Origin: an uncultured Aquimarina sp.
GTDB lineage: Bacteria; Bacteroidota; Bacteroidia; Flavobacteriales; Flavobacteriaceae
Assembly (NCBI RefSeq): GCF_947500065.1
Contig: NZ_CANMQT010000005.1
Span: 248,001 to 312,000, forward strand
Direction: 5' to 3'
DNA length: 64,000 nucleotides
Part shown: piece by piece, positions 35,935-46,500 of the stretch
Layout of the letters: each line of letters begins with the position of its first letter
Numbering within the stretch: the first letter of the stretch is position 1
Translations under genes and position numbers: made by a program
The notes under the pieces: model-generated
What the model was told of the DNA's origin: nothing
Databases searched by the model: none
The model's input: only the letters and a program-made list of their open reading frames with translations

Positions 35935-37080
35935 ATGACCCGACTTAAAATGGGAATGGTTGGCGGTGGCACCGATTCATTTATAGGTGATGTACACCGA
36001 AAAGCAGCTAGCATAGATGGAATGATTGATTTGGTTTGCGGAGCATTTTCTTCTAGTAAAGAAAAGAGCATTGCTTCAGGAAAAGAACTTGGCATATCAG
36101 ATGACAGAGCGTATGGAAGTTTCGAAGAAATGATTAAAGAAGAGGCTAAACTTCCTGAAAATGAACGTATGGATTTTGTGGCAATCGTCACTCCAAATCA
36201 TATGCATTTTCCTCCCGCAAAAATGGCTTTAGAACACGGCTTTCATGTCATCTGTGATAAACCTATGACTTTAACCTTGGATGAAGCTATTGAATTAGAA
36301 AAAGTAGTAAAATCTTCAGGAAAAATATTTGCTTTAACACACAACTATACAGGTTACCCTATGGTAAAGCAAGCTAAAGCAATGATTGTCAAAGGAGATC
36401 TCGGTACTATCAGAAAGATTAACGCACACTATTTGCAAGGATGGCTTTCTACAGCTGTGGAAAAAACAGGTCAAAAACAAGCAGCTTGGAGAGTAGATCC
36501 AAAGCGTTCAGGAATTGGAGGTGCATTAGGTGATATTGGGACTCATGCGGAGAACCTGATAGAATATATTACTGGAATCCAAATTGAAGCCATTGCGGCA
36601 GATTTAACTGCATTTGGTGATGGACGTAGCCTTGATGATGACGGCAATGTTTTACTACGTTTCGAAAATGGTGCAAAAGGAATTATGTCATTTTCACAAA
36701 TAGCAACAGGAGAAGAAAATAATCTTGGCGTTAAAATTTATGGTACAAAAGGCAGTGTGGAATGGTATCAGGAAAACCCAAATCAACTTATTGTAAAATG
36801 GTTAGATCAACCAAAACAAATCTATACTCCTGGAGGAAATGGGACCTATCCCGAATCATCAGAATACGTTAGGATTCCTGCTGGTCATCCCGAAGGATAT
36901 TTAGAAGGTTTTGCTACGATCTACAGAAGCTTTGCTAAAGAATTATTAGGTGTAAAAAATGGTAAAGCTATTTCTATTAATCATGATTTCCCAACAGTCA
37001 CAGATGGTGTTCGTGGAATGAAGTTTATATATGCAGCAGTAGAAAGTAGCAAAAACAATGCAAGTTGGACTAAAGTGTAA
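35935..37080 (+). CDS. Gfo/Idh/MocA family oxidoreductase
   Basis: The 381 residues begin with a Rossmann NAD(P)-binding loop (KMGMVGGGTDSFIGDVH) and contain the family DKP motif (CDKPMTLTLDEA, about 97-108; EKP in many members). The catalytic-domain motif GGALGDIGTHAENL (about 199-212) is present. It has no signal peptide and should act in the cytoplasm. Such enzymes reduce or oxidise keto-sugars, inositols or amino-sugars; beside a GMC 3-dehydrogenase the likely role is to reduce the 3-keto-sugar after import. The gene is in the operon, one base from the permease. Confidence 0.9.
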   Translation: MTRLKMGMVGGGTDSFIGDVHRKAASIDGMIDLVCGAFSSSKEKSIASGKELGISDDRAYGSFEEMIKEEAKLPENERMDFVAIVTPNHMHFPPAKMALEHGFHVICDKPMTLTLDEAIELEKVVKSSGKIFALTHNYTGYPMVKQAKAMIVKGDLGTIRKINAHYLQGWLSTAVEKTGQKQAAWRVDPKRSGIGGALGDIGTHAENLIEYITGIQIEAIAADLTAFGDGRSLDDDGNVLLRFENGAKGIMSFSQIATGEENNLGVKIYGTKGSVEWYQENPNQLIVKWLDQPKQIYTPGGNGTYPESSEYVRIPAGHPEGYLEGFATIYRSFAKELLGVKNGKAISINHDFPTVTDGVRGMKFIYAAVESSKNNASWTKV

Positions 37081-37105
37081 ATTAAAATCTAGTTTCTGTC
37101 TTCTC

Positions 37106-37152
37106 GAGCGGAGTCGAGAGATGAGAAATTACATCACATTTCGACTCCGCTC
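37106..37152. repeat. Short palindromic intergenic element within the sugar operon
   Basis: GAGCGGAGTCGA (37106-37117) and its exact complement TCGACTCCGCTC (37141-37152) flank 23 bases. The element is markedly richer in GC than its surroundings. It lies between the oxidoreductase and the last isomerase gene and could stabilise or partly terminate the transcript. It resembles repeats I recall as common in flavobacteria. Confidence 0.65.
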
Positions 37153-37177
37153 AATGTGACCGATAAAAACTAACTAA

Positions 37178-38239
37178 ATGAAAACAATAAAGGGCCCGGC
37201 AGTATTTCTAGCTCAGTTTATGGATGATAAAGAACCTTTTAATTCACTGGATGGATTATGTAAGTGGGCGTCAGATCTTGGATATAAGGGCATTCAAATT
37301 CCTACTTGGGAAACAAGGCTTATAGATTTAGATAAAGCAGCAGAAAGTCAAACATATTGCGACGAACTTAAAGGTAAAATTGCTGACTATGGATTAGAGA
37401 TCACGGAACTTTCCACGCATCTCCAAGGGCAATTAATTGCTGTACATCCTGCATATGATTTGATGTTTGATAATTTTGCTCCTGCTGATTGTAAAAACAA
37501 TCCAAAAAAACGAACAGAATGGGCCATTACTCAAGTTAAGAATGCGGCGATTGCAAGTAATCGATTAGGGATAAACGTGCATGCTACATTTTCTGGAGCT
37601 CTATTATGGCATACGATGCATCCGTGGCCTCAACGACCTGCAGGATTGGTCGAAATGGGATTCGAAGAATTAGCAAAACGGTGGTTACCTATTCTCAATC
37701 ATTTTGATGAGCAAGGTGTGGATGTATGCTATGAAATTCATCCTGGAGAAGATTTACATGATGGAGTAACCTTTGAGCGTTTTCTGGAAGCAACAGGAAA
37801 TCACAAAAGAGTAAATATCTTATACGACCCGAGTCATTTTGTTTTACAACAATTAGATTATTTAGAATATATAGATCATTACCACGAGTTTATCAAAGCT
37901 TTTCATGTAAAAGACTCAGAGTTTAATCCTACTGGCAAAAAAGGAGTTTTTGGAGGGTATAGTGATTGGATAGATCGCGCAGGACGTTATCGGTCTCCTG
38001 GAGATGGACAAATTGATTTTAAAACAATCTTCTCTAAACTCACGCAATATGGTTGTGATGTTTGGGCAGTTATGGAATGGGAATGTTGCATTAAATCACC
38101 AGAACAAGGTGCCAGAGAAGGTGCTTCTTTTATTCGCGATCATATCATAGAAGCTACTCAAAAAGCCTTTGACGATTTTGCAGGAGCAGATATTGATAAA
38201 AAACAGTTAAGAAATATTTTAGGAATTAGCGATTCATAA
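37178..38239 (+). CDS. Cytoplasmic TIM-barrel sugar isomerase/epimerase
   Basis: The 353 residues form a xylose-isomerase-like TIM barrel without a signal peptide. Likely active-site and metal residues lie in CYEIHPGEDLHDG (about 188-200), LYDPSHFVLQ (about 214-223), AFHVKDSEF (about 244-252) and VMEWECC (about 286-292). It is closest in kind to the IolE/hydroxypyruvate isomerase group. It is the last gene of the sugar operon and is separated from the rest by the palindromic element. Confidence 0.88.
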   Translation: MKTIKGPAVFLAQFMDDKEPFNSLDGLCKWASDLGYKGIQIPTWETRLIDLDKAAESQTYCDELKGKIADYGLEITELSTHLQGQLIAVHPAYDLMFDNFAPADCKNNPKKRTEWAITQVKNAAIASNRLGINVHATFSGALLWHTMHPWPQRPAGLVEMGFEELAKRWLPILNHFDEQGVDVCYEIHPGEDLHDGVTFERFLEATGNHKRVNILYDPSHFVLQQLDYLEYIDHYHEFIKAFHVKDSEFNPTGKKGVFGGYSDWIDRAGRYRSPGDGQIDFKTIFSKLTQYGCDVWAVMEWECCIKSPEQGAREGASFIRDHIIEATQKAFDDFAGADIDKKQLRNILGISDS

Positions 38240-38274
38240 AACTATCTTAATTTTTATATCTTTATGAATAATGT

Positions 38275-39033
38275 ATGTTATCAAAGTATGGTACTTCTAT
38301 AATTACTAAAGACTTTACAATGTCAATTCCTAATGATTATTTTTTAGATTTTTCTAATGTCGAATATACGCAAGTACGAGAAGCTCATCATGGAGCTGTA
38401 CAGGCTATCAGAAGAGCTTACTATTTAATGCATGACTTTATTACTCCAGGTCGAACGTTAATGCCCAGACAAAGGCAATTGATAGAAGATTCCTTATTTG
38501 CTACTTTTCTTTCTAACTCTAGTAATTTAAGACCGTATACACATATCTCTAATTACGATTGGAATTTTAGATTGATCCATAGAAACTTGTATAGATTGAA
38601 TAGACATTCTTCTCACTATGAAGTTCGTAGATCTGCTGATGCTGTAAATGGAAATGATTTTGCCAGATCCACAGTTTTGGATGGATCATATGCCGCTACG
38701 ACAACGGGTGTTCATAATCATCGAAATCAGTCCGACAATGATAATCCAAATATTGTTTTGTTTGACCTTTTTTTTACTACATCCTATAGTAACAGATTAC
38801 GCATCATTATTCATGAATTATGTCATGCAGTACTAGGATTTGACAACCCACGATCATTCAGAAATTCTTCTGCAGATGCCTTTTCTAATGATATTTACCT
38901 TGAAAATATCAATGTATTTAATGCTATGTCATTTAATCAAAGTATTCTTAATCCAGATAAACATGCACTTTTTGTATTGTTAGTTACAGAAATTACTTTA
39001 GCGTTCACTTCACATTTTAATCAAACACCTTAA
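38275..39033 (+). CDS. Putative zinc metallopeptidase (HELCH), function unknown
   Basis: The frame from the ATG at 38275 gives 252 residues; a second ATG at 38320 (MSIPNDYF) may be the true start, since TATCTTTA at 38259-38266 looks like a -7 box very close to the first. A zinc motif HELCH lies at about 180-184, followed 18 residues later by SADAFSND. That spacing recalls M35/aspzincin-like peptidases, where an Asp in a later motif completes the site, but the match is weak. There is no signal peptide. It stands apart from the sugar operon and faces the surface operon, so context says little. Confidence 0.6.
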   Translation: MLSKYGTSIITKDFTMSIPNDYFLDFSNVEYTQVREAHHGAVQAIRRAYYLMHDFITPGRTLMPRQRQLIEDSLFATFLSNSSNLRPYTHISNYDWNFRLIHRNLYRLNRHSSHYEVRRSADAVNGNDFARSTVLDGSYAATTTGVHNHRNQSDNDNPNIVLFDLFFTTSYSNRLRIIIHELCHAVLGFDNPRSFRNSSADAFSNDIYLENINVFNAMSFNQSILNPDKHALFVLLVTEITLAFTSHFNQTP

Positions 39034-39081
39034 GAGTTTTTAATGAAATATTGTAATCTTCAAATAACCAATACACTTGCT

Positions 39082-39126
39082 TTTTCTTGTAAACAAGAAA
39101 AACCTGACAATAAAATTATCAGGTTT
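39082..39126. terminator. Bidirectional terminator region between convergent genes
   Basis: Two hairpins are adjacent. TTTTCTTG/CAAGAAAA (39082-39089, 39094-39101) has a 4-base loop. AAACCTGA/TCAGGTTT (39100-39107, 39119-39126) has an 11-base loop and is followed on the minus strand by a T run. They lie between the plus-strand metallopeptidase and the minus-strand lipoprotein and probably end both transcripts. Confidence 0.7.
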
Positions 39127-39152
39127 GTGTTTATCCGTTTATAATTAGAATC

Positions 39153-39551
39153 TTATTCTACTAATTCAAACTCACTTGGAGCTTTTACATAAGAAATCTT
39201 AGCTAAGAATACTGTATTCACAAGTTGTGCAACATTTTCTCCTTCAATTAATGTAATTTGGTTTGATTGAGTTTCTACTCTATCAAATGTCATACTATAT
39301 GCTAGTCCATTTATAGTATATTCAATAACAGTATTCTGCACCTCTCCTGCCCCTTCTCCTTTTACTCTTATTTCTACAGCATAAGTTTCATTAGGATTAA
39401 TACAATCAAATAGTGTTAAAATACTACCATCTTCTTTAATGAAATTAATACTTGTAGGCTCTATTGTTGTTATGGACACTGCATCATCATTAGAGCAGTT
39501 AGAGAATAATATAAATAATACAATTACAGAAATATATGTTTTTATATTCAT
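39153..39551 (-). CDS. Small lipoprotein of unknown function
   Basis: The 132 residues begin with a lipoprotein signal (VLFILFSNC; Cys about 19, followed by SNDD). The rest looks like a single beta domain with no motif I recognise. It is the last gene of the adhesin operon, starting two bases after the upstream gene ends. It may be an outer-membrane partner of the secreted proteins. Confidence 0.75.
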   Translation of the reverse strand: MNIKTYISVIVLFILFSNCSNDDAVSITTIEPTSINFIKEDGSILTLFDCINPNETYAVEIRVKGEGAGEVQNTVIEYTINGLAYSMTFDRVETQSNQITLIEGENVAQLVNTVFLAKISYVKAPSEFELVE

Positions 39552-39553
39552 CT

Positions 39554-40468
39554 TTAGTTTTTTTGATTAATTACAATTTCCTTTATGATATTACCTATTT
39601 TAACCTCATAATTAGCTATCTCTAGATTATTAAATATAGTCTCACCATTGACTATAGTTTGTTTCGAAAAAACAACCCCATCTTTGATTAATTCTACCTC
39701 TTCATTATTTTGAGTAGAAACTATTTTAATAGCACCTCCTTCATAACAAACTGCATCTTTTTTATAATAGGTTACATCACCAGAACTCAACCTAACTGTA
39801 ATTGTCCAATCTTTTAGAATAGATTGATCTTCTGACAACACTTTAAATTCTACCGGAGAACTAAAATCTATAGTATTCACTCCAGATGTTTGCTCTATCG
39901 TTCCTATATATAACTTTGCTCCAGAACTAAGTTGAAATAAAGGATTAAGTGCTGTTACATCCTCACTACTATCTATCAGAAGTGTAATTTGATCATTGTC
40001 AAAAATTTTATCTTTAGCAACAATGTTCTCAAAATCAAAATTTATTATTTCTGCTTCATCATTTAAAGGAGGACTAGCTATACTATATGCCTGAAATACA
40101 TCACCATAATGTTCATCAATTTCAAAATTATGAGTCTTATTTACTGTAATAACTCTATCATTTGAAGAGTCATAAATTTCGAAATTTATAGATTCATTAT
40201 TTTCATTTGAGAAAACCGTTAAGTAAGCATAATATCTACCTTCAGTTTCTACATACGTAAGGTTTGTTACTCCTCTGCAGATACCATTAACAAAAGCTCC
40301 AACTTTATCATTAGAGCTTTCTAAATTATTTCCATCAATATTTAAAAAAGCTACGAATGACATGGTATATTCATAATCATTCTCATTAACCGACCAAGTC
40401 GGGTTTTGTCCAAATCCCTGCACCCCTATGAGGAGTAAGATTATGGTACTATATATATATGTTTTCAT
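39554..40468 (-). CDS. Secreted protein sharing a domain with the LamG adhesin
   Basis: The 304 residues start with a signal peptide (LLLIGVQGFGQ). Residues 24-130 (PTWSVNENDYEYTMSFVAFL, DKVGAFVNGICRGV, YAYLTVFS, INFEIYDSS) clearly match a domain of the 2856-residue neighbour at about 2358-2475 (PDWDVNPNDFEYSMNIVGKV, DKVAAFHEGEVRGVANL). A second beta domain (about 135-230, ending KDWTITVRL) resembles DUF5018-like domains. No T9SS end is seen. It is encoded 76 bases downstream of the adhesin, so the two proteins may interact or bind the same ligand. Confidence 0.8.
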   Translation of the reverse strand: MKTYIYSTIILLLIGVQGFGQNPTWSVNENDYEYTMSFVAFLNIDGNNLESSNDKVGAFVNGICRGVTNLTYVETEGRYYAYLTVFSNENNESINFEIYDSSNDRVITVNKTHNFEIDEHYGDVFQAYSIASPPLNDEAEIINFDFENIVAKDKIFDNDQITLLIDSSEDVTALNPLFQLSSGAKLYIGTIEQTSGVNTIDFSSPVEFKVLSEDQSILKDWTITVRLSSGDVTYYKKDAVCYEGGAIKIVSTQNNEEVELIKDGVVFSKQTIVNGETIFNNLEIANYEVKIGNIIKEIVINQKN

Positions 40469-40494
40469 TTTTTTAGATTTTATGTGAATAATAA

Positions 40495-40530
40495 CTCTTA
40501 AATCTTATTGAAAAAAACAAGATTTAAGAG
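40495..40530 (-). terminator. Strong hairpin between the adhesin and its downstream gene
   Basis: CTCTTAAATCTT (40495-40506) and its exact complement AAGATTTAAGAG (40519-40530) form a 12-bp stem with a 12-base loop. Only a mixed T/A run follows on the minus strand. It may partly terminate the adhesin transcript or protect its 3' end. Confidence 0.6.
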
Positions 40531-40544
40531 CATTAACTGTATTA

Positions 40545-43500
40545 CTAATTCTTAATGATTTTCCTGTTTATTGTATTCTCATTCATTTCCATTTGAAGTA
40601 AGTATATTCCACTTGCCACTTCTGGTGAAATTCTCAAGGAATTTACACCGGATGTTACTTCCAGTTTTTTAGAAAAAATAAGCTGATTCGTTAAGTTAAA
40701 AAGCTTAATAAATATCGTTTCACTTTTAACTGTATTTGTCTGAATGATAAAATCATTATTAAAAGGATTAGGATATATAGTAACCGTATCCTTTAATTCT
40801 CTTAAGATAATTGGATCAGTAATAGTTCCAAGTACATCGTTACTTTTAAAAGGAATAGTATACGCTGTTGGCTTTTTTTGAAATCCATCTCCAATATAAA
40901 ATTCTAGATTTTCTGGAACATCACCATAAATGGTAATAAAACTCAATTGAGTATTGCTAACATCCTGATTTAATGCGACTCCTTTTAAGATTCCTTTTGT
41001 ATCATAAACGAACAATTCATGATACCCTTCAGGTAAAGAAACCACAGCATTCATATTTTGCGAATATGATTTAAATTCTGACATCATATCTTGGTTTCCA
41101 CCATTATTCAGAATATAATCTTTGGACTTTCCTGCCTTAGTGCTTAGATAGGTAGGATAGCTAAAACTTTGATCTAAGCTTGATTTCATCATGTATCCAT
41201 TTCCAGCCTCTAGATAGTTTAACGTCCCTTTCCAACCATTAAGTGGATCATAAATCGCAAATGAGCTTTGTGATTTAATAACATCACCTTCTTGAGCTTC
41301 AAAATATGCTAATGCTTCGTTAATGGGTTGATTTGCACCAATAGGGTAAGGTAACCAGTTCCAGTTTTCTTTAACGGGGAAATCCCAGTTATCAATATCA
41401 ACAATATTTCCTCTAATTGTCAACGCTTGTTCTTCAGCTAATCTAATCTTATACATCTTAGAAATTGTCAATCCTCCATCCGCAGTTATATCTCCTGACC
41501 AACCCGATCTTGTAGGAACAGATTCATCTTTATAATACGTTTCTAATAAAGAAGGGGAATGACTTAATATTCTATCAGATGTTTCTAAACTTAAGTTCTC
41601 AGTAAGTGTATTTAAATTAGAGAAATTAGCATCATTAACATTTAGAGACACCCAGGTCCAACCTTGATTCATTTCAATTTCTTGAACGATGATATCTGTA
41701 TTCTCAAAAATTGCTGAATTATTCAGGGTACCAATAACTTCATTTTGTTTAAAGCTAATTGTAGCATTTGTATCTATTGATGCGCCTAATACTTTGCCAT
41801 CAGAAGCATCCCAAATACTGAAATTAATGGATTCTCCAGAAACAGTTTCACTATAAACTGTAACATATATGAAGTATTCTTGGTATAAAGGATCATATAT
41901 TAAGTTAGCGACTCCTCTGACTTCTCCTTCATGGAATGCGGCTACTTTATCATATAAATCATTGGAAAATACTCCATCAATTTTCACTTTACCTACAATA
42001 TTCATGCTGTATTCAAAGTCATTAGGATTAACATCCCAATCAGGTTCTGGCGCCAATACTCGAACTTCAAGTTGTAATTTTTCGTCGTATCCAAAATCAG
42101 TTTCTAAATACAAGTTTTCTAAATATTCCCCAGCTGTTAATTCTCTATCAATGGTAGCTGTAATTACAATACTACTATCGGGATCTAAAGTCCCAGAAGT
42201 TGTACTTAGCGTTAGCCAATTTGGCACATTAGAGATATTGAATGGTTGTCCATTACCCCCTTTATTAAGGACAGTGATTTCAAAAGATTTTTCTTCATCA
42301 TCATTTTTTACAATATCAATAATTTCATTATATCCTTCTGCAAACCAACTAACTTCATTCCTCTTAATATATGCTGTCCAAGTGATTGGTGATTGTTGCA
42401 TATTATTAGAAGCATCAAACATTCTGTGAACAGTTATATCAACGATTTGTCCTTCTAAAGATGCCCAATCTGAAATGACAGGTTCCAAAATCATTTCATC
42501 TTCATTGATAACTTGATTTACCTGAAATTTAATTAAACTTCTTTCTGGTCTAATACCAGGAACATCATCAGAATAATTGACAGTACCGTTAGAGAGTATT
42601 GCATTACTAGGAATAATGGTTAGGTTACTATATGCATGATAATATCTAGGACCATTTCCTGTAGGAGTTTCTGGAGTATTCATCCTTGCATACAGTAACA
42701 TACCTATGCTTTCGAAATCCACTTCATTAAATCGATCTCTGCTTATTTGCTCTACATTACGCAAGGTATTCCAAAAACGGAATTCATCAATTTTTCCTAA
42801 AAATGGTTGATCTATAGTTTCATTTCCCGCTAGATCGATACTTCCTCTTGCTCCTAACCATGCCTTATTTCCAGAAAAGCCTCCTATATCAGCTATTGGA
42901 TTAGATGAAACTAACTCTGCATCTATGTAGGTCCTTAGCGACCCTATACGATTAAAAAGTAAAGTTACATGATGCCAAGAATCATCCGCTATGCTCTGAG
43001 TAGTTAATGGATAGGAATTCCCTTCGCTTTCTAAGTTTAACGTCCCTGTTGTTGTCATGCTTATAGCCCATTTATTAGCTAAGCCATTAGATTGAACAAT
43101 ATCAGAGCCATCACCTCTACCATTAGAAAATATAGTTCCTACCTGTGGAGTATCTGTTTTTACCCAAAATGAAATTGTAGCATCCATTTCATTATTTAAC
43201 ACGACAAAATCTACATTATCCATCTCGAGCGACTGCCCGTCTTGAAACTGATAAGAATTTCCTTTAGGCTTAATATCCCAAGATGCATTTACAGTAGCAT
43301 GTTTAAATCGAGCTAAATCTTTTGCTAACGTACCTCTACCTTCATTCATCGGCCAATATCCAATCAAACTATTTTCGTTTCCGATTAGTTTTGTAAATCT
43401 ATTAGCATATGCATCCTCTAGACTTATAGCTTTGCTCCAAATACGTAGGTCATGAATATTTCCTATAAAGGTATTACCTCCAACAACAAGTTCGTTATTA

Positions 43501-46500
43501 GTGGTGAACTGTGTCTCTGGGGTATCAGTATTTCCAGCTATTTCTGAATCATCTTCATAAATACTAATCTCACCAGTACTATTTTTATGAGTAAAAGTAT
43601 AATGATGAAAAAGATTATCATTTGATATAACTCCTCTCGTCGTAAGGTCATTAAGCGTATAATAGATCTCTCCATTTTCAAGCCCGATATTTATTCCATC
43701 GGTTTGACTAATAATTGAAGCTGTAGAAGATGTAGTGCTGTTTTTCATCCAAAACTCAACGGTAATATCACCTGAAGTAATTCTTGGATTATTAATAACC
43801 GCTGTATTAGCGACACCTTCAAAATATAAAGACACATTATTATTGATAGGTAACTGATTCGTCTCTCCTTTTATTTCAATATTACTGACTGCAGAATTAT
43901 AAAAAACAGATTCGCTAAAGCTCACTTTTAAATCCTCGCCTGAGGATAAAATTCCATCAGTAGGCAACGGTGTACCAAAACGTTGGGGTGCATGGAGATC
44001 AACACTACCTGTGATAACCTCTGATATAAATTCAGTACCATTTGTACAGCTACTTCGTGCTCTAATCTCATATTCTCCATCTTGTAATCTCAATCCAGCA
44101 ATATCTAATCCAAATGACAATGTAGGACTAGATATTAATGAGATATCCGTTTCATTTGCCAAAACTGCTTCATCATAAAATGTCTGATTACTGTAATATG
44201 TTTGTAAACGACTCCAGTTTGGTGAAGAAGCTAAACGATATTCCAAATCAATTTTCTGAAAGCTATCAAAAGAAGTATTAAACCCAAATAAATCTATGTT
44301 TAATGAGTTTGTTGTACCGTCTAGGTTATAGGCCGTATCTATGTTATATACCCAATTGTCTAGTGGAGCGTTAATTTCTACTTCAGAACAAGAAGGAATA
44401 AATTGAGCAGACACATATACATCATCAAATACATTTACAGGGTCACATCGGGATTGTAATACAACTCGTATATCTTTATAATCATATACGTCAGAAACTG
44501 ATTTACCTAATGTCATCGTATAATACACTGGTTCTCCGTATGGAACATATACGATGTTCGCATTCGCATTAATATTAATTAATGCATTATTAGGATTAGT
44601 TGTATTATCAATAAGAAGTTCAAAGTAATTGAAATCTGCTGCATCACTTGTTAAGTCACTTCTGTTCTCTAATTTCAATACGAACTCAGCATTTTGTCCT
44701 TCTGGCACATTGCTTACATCTGCTACCTCTACACTTATCAAAGGATCTTCTGCTTTCTGAGTCGCATAACTTAGCTGTTCCTGTTGATCAGAAGAAAGTT
44801 CTACTATTTCGGTTGCATCAGGATCATAGGTCGTATGATTATAAAAATTAGATAATTCTGGACCTTCATATGGACAAGATGTTTTCCCTCCAATAGTACT
44901 AAAGACAGGTCCATTACCATCAAAAAGATTAACAACATCTACACTTAATAAATTTGCAGGATCATTATCTTTAAAAGTATAACTAACATTTATTGTTGAT
45001 TCTTCTTCTTCCGTTATTGCTGCATTAATATCCTGTTCGAAGAAAAAAGAAGTAGTACTTATAAGACCTGTACTATTAAACTGAAAACCAAATTGAATCG
45101 CAAGATCTTCCTGAATATTCAGGTTGATCTTTTTGGTTGTTGAAGTAATAGTGGATGTTTCTATACTTCTTGAAAATTCACCAACTCCTGCATCAAAAGA
45201 AATATTATCCTCAAAATTACTATCTAGCAATGTTTTCAAATTATTGGAGGCTGCCAATCTGTCTTTTAGGTTATTTTCTAGTGCTGGTGTTAAATCGCTA
45301 TCCTCTAGTGCCTCATTGATTGTACTATTGAAATCATTAATACGATCAGTAACAATTGACTTATACGCAGCACGATCATTTTTGACCACATATTTAAGTT
45401 TTTCATTTTCTTGTATAATGCTTCTCCATAATCTGATTTGTTCTACATATTCTCTACGAGTTAATACTCCTTGATCTCCTTCATTAATGATTCCGTTATC
45501 AAGATTAGAAATAATCAGTTCTAGCTCTGGTATCAAACTTTCTAATAGGTATTTTTGGGAATACACAAAGAATGTTTCCGAAGGTTCTTCTACGAAATAC
45601 ATTGCTTTTTGCTTACTGACAAAGATACTTTCACCTGCAGTATTTGTTAATTCATAAGAAGGAGAAGTTCCTATTATTGCTGCTGATGTTTGGATATCAT
45701 CATATGAGCCATAGAAATAATTTTTAGATTGACCTATGTACAGATCTCCTTCAGCTCCTACAAACTCTGGATCATCACTTGTGGATATAGTTTGTGTAAA
45801 TGTATATTTCTTGGTTACACTCTCTCCATTAGTGGATGTCCTAGAAAGTTTAATTCCTGCGTTTATATTGTCAGTAGTCTCTGCATCTATCACAGGCCCA
45901 GCTAAACCACCGCCGGTTTCAAATCTAACACCCAACTTCAATTCTAAATTTACAGACTCTCCAATAGTACTGGCTAAATCTGTTTCTGAAGTAAAAGAAA
46001 TACTTTCTCCTTCTTCTATAGAAGCAAAACTATTAGATCCAGGTGGATCTCGCAGAATAATATCCGGAGTATCCGGAGCTGCAGTAATAAACGTTTGACT
46101 TCCATCAGATTGACCACCTAGTATAATCCCATTTGAGATGTAATTTTCAGCAGGATAATCTACTCCTTTGATTCTGTATTTTATATCCAATGTTTGGATA
46201 AATGGAGAAGAAATTGCTGGCAAACCTCCTTTGAACGTATAGTTTATAATACTAGCATCCTGAGGATCATTTTCTACTGTTGTAGACCCTTCTAACGCTA
46301 AATTATTATTAATAATTAATTCCCCGTCAATTACAGGAACTAAATCTTCTACCGGCGCATCGTCATTATTTATATAACGTTCAAAACTGTTCAAAACAAT
46401 CTTATATGATCCAAACTGAGTATATACAGGGTACTCAAAACCATCTGTGCTGATATCTACATCATCTATACTGACCATTTCATCAGAGGTTTGTTCTGTA

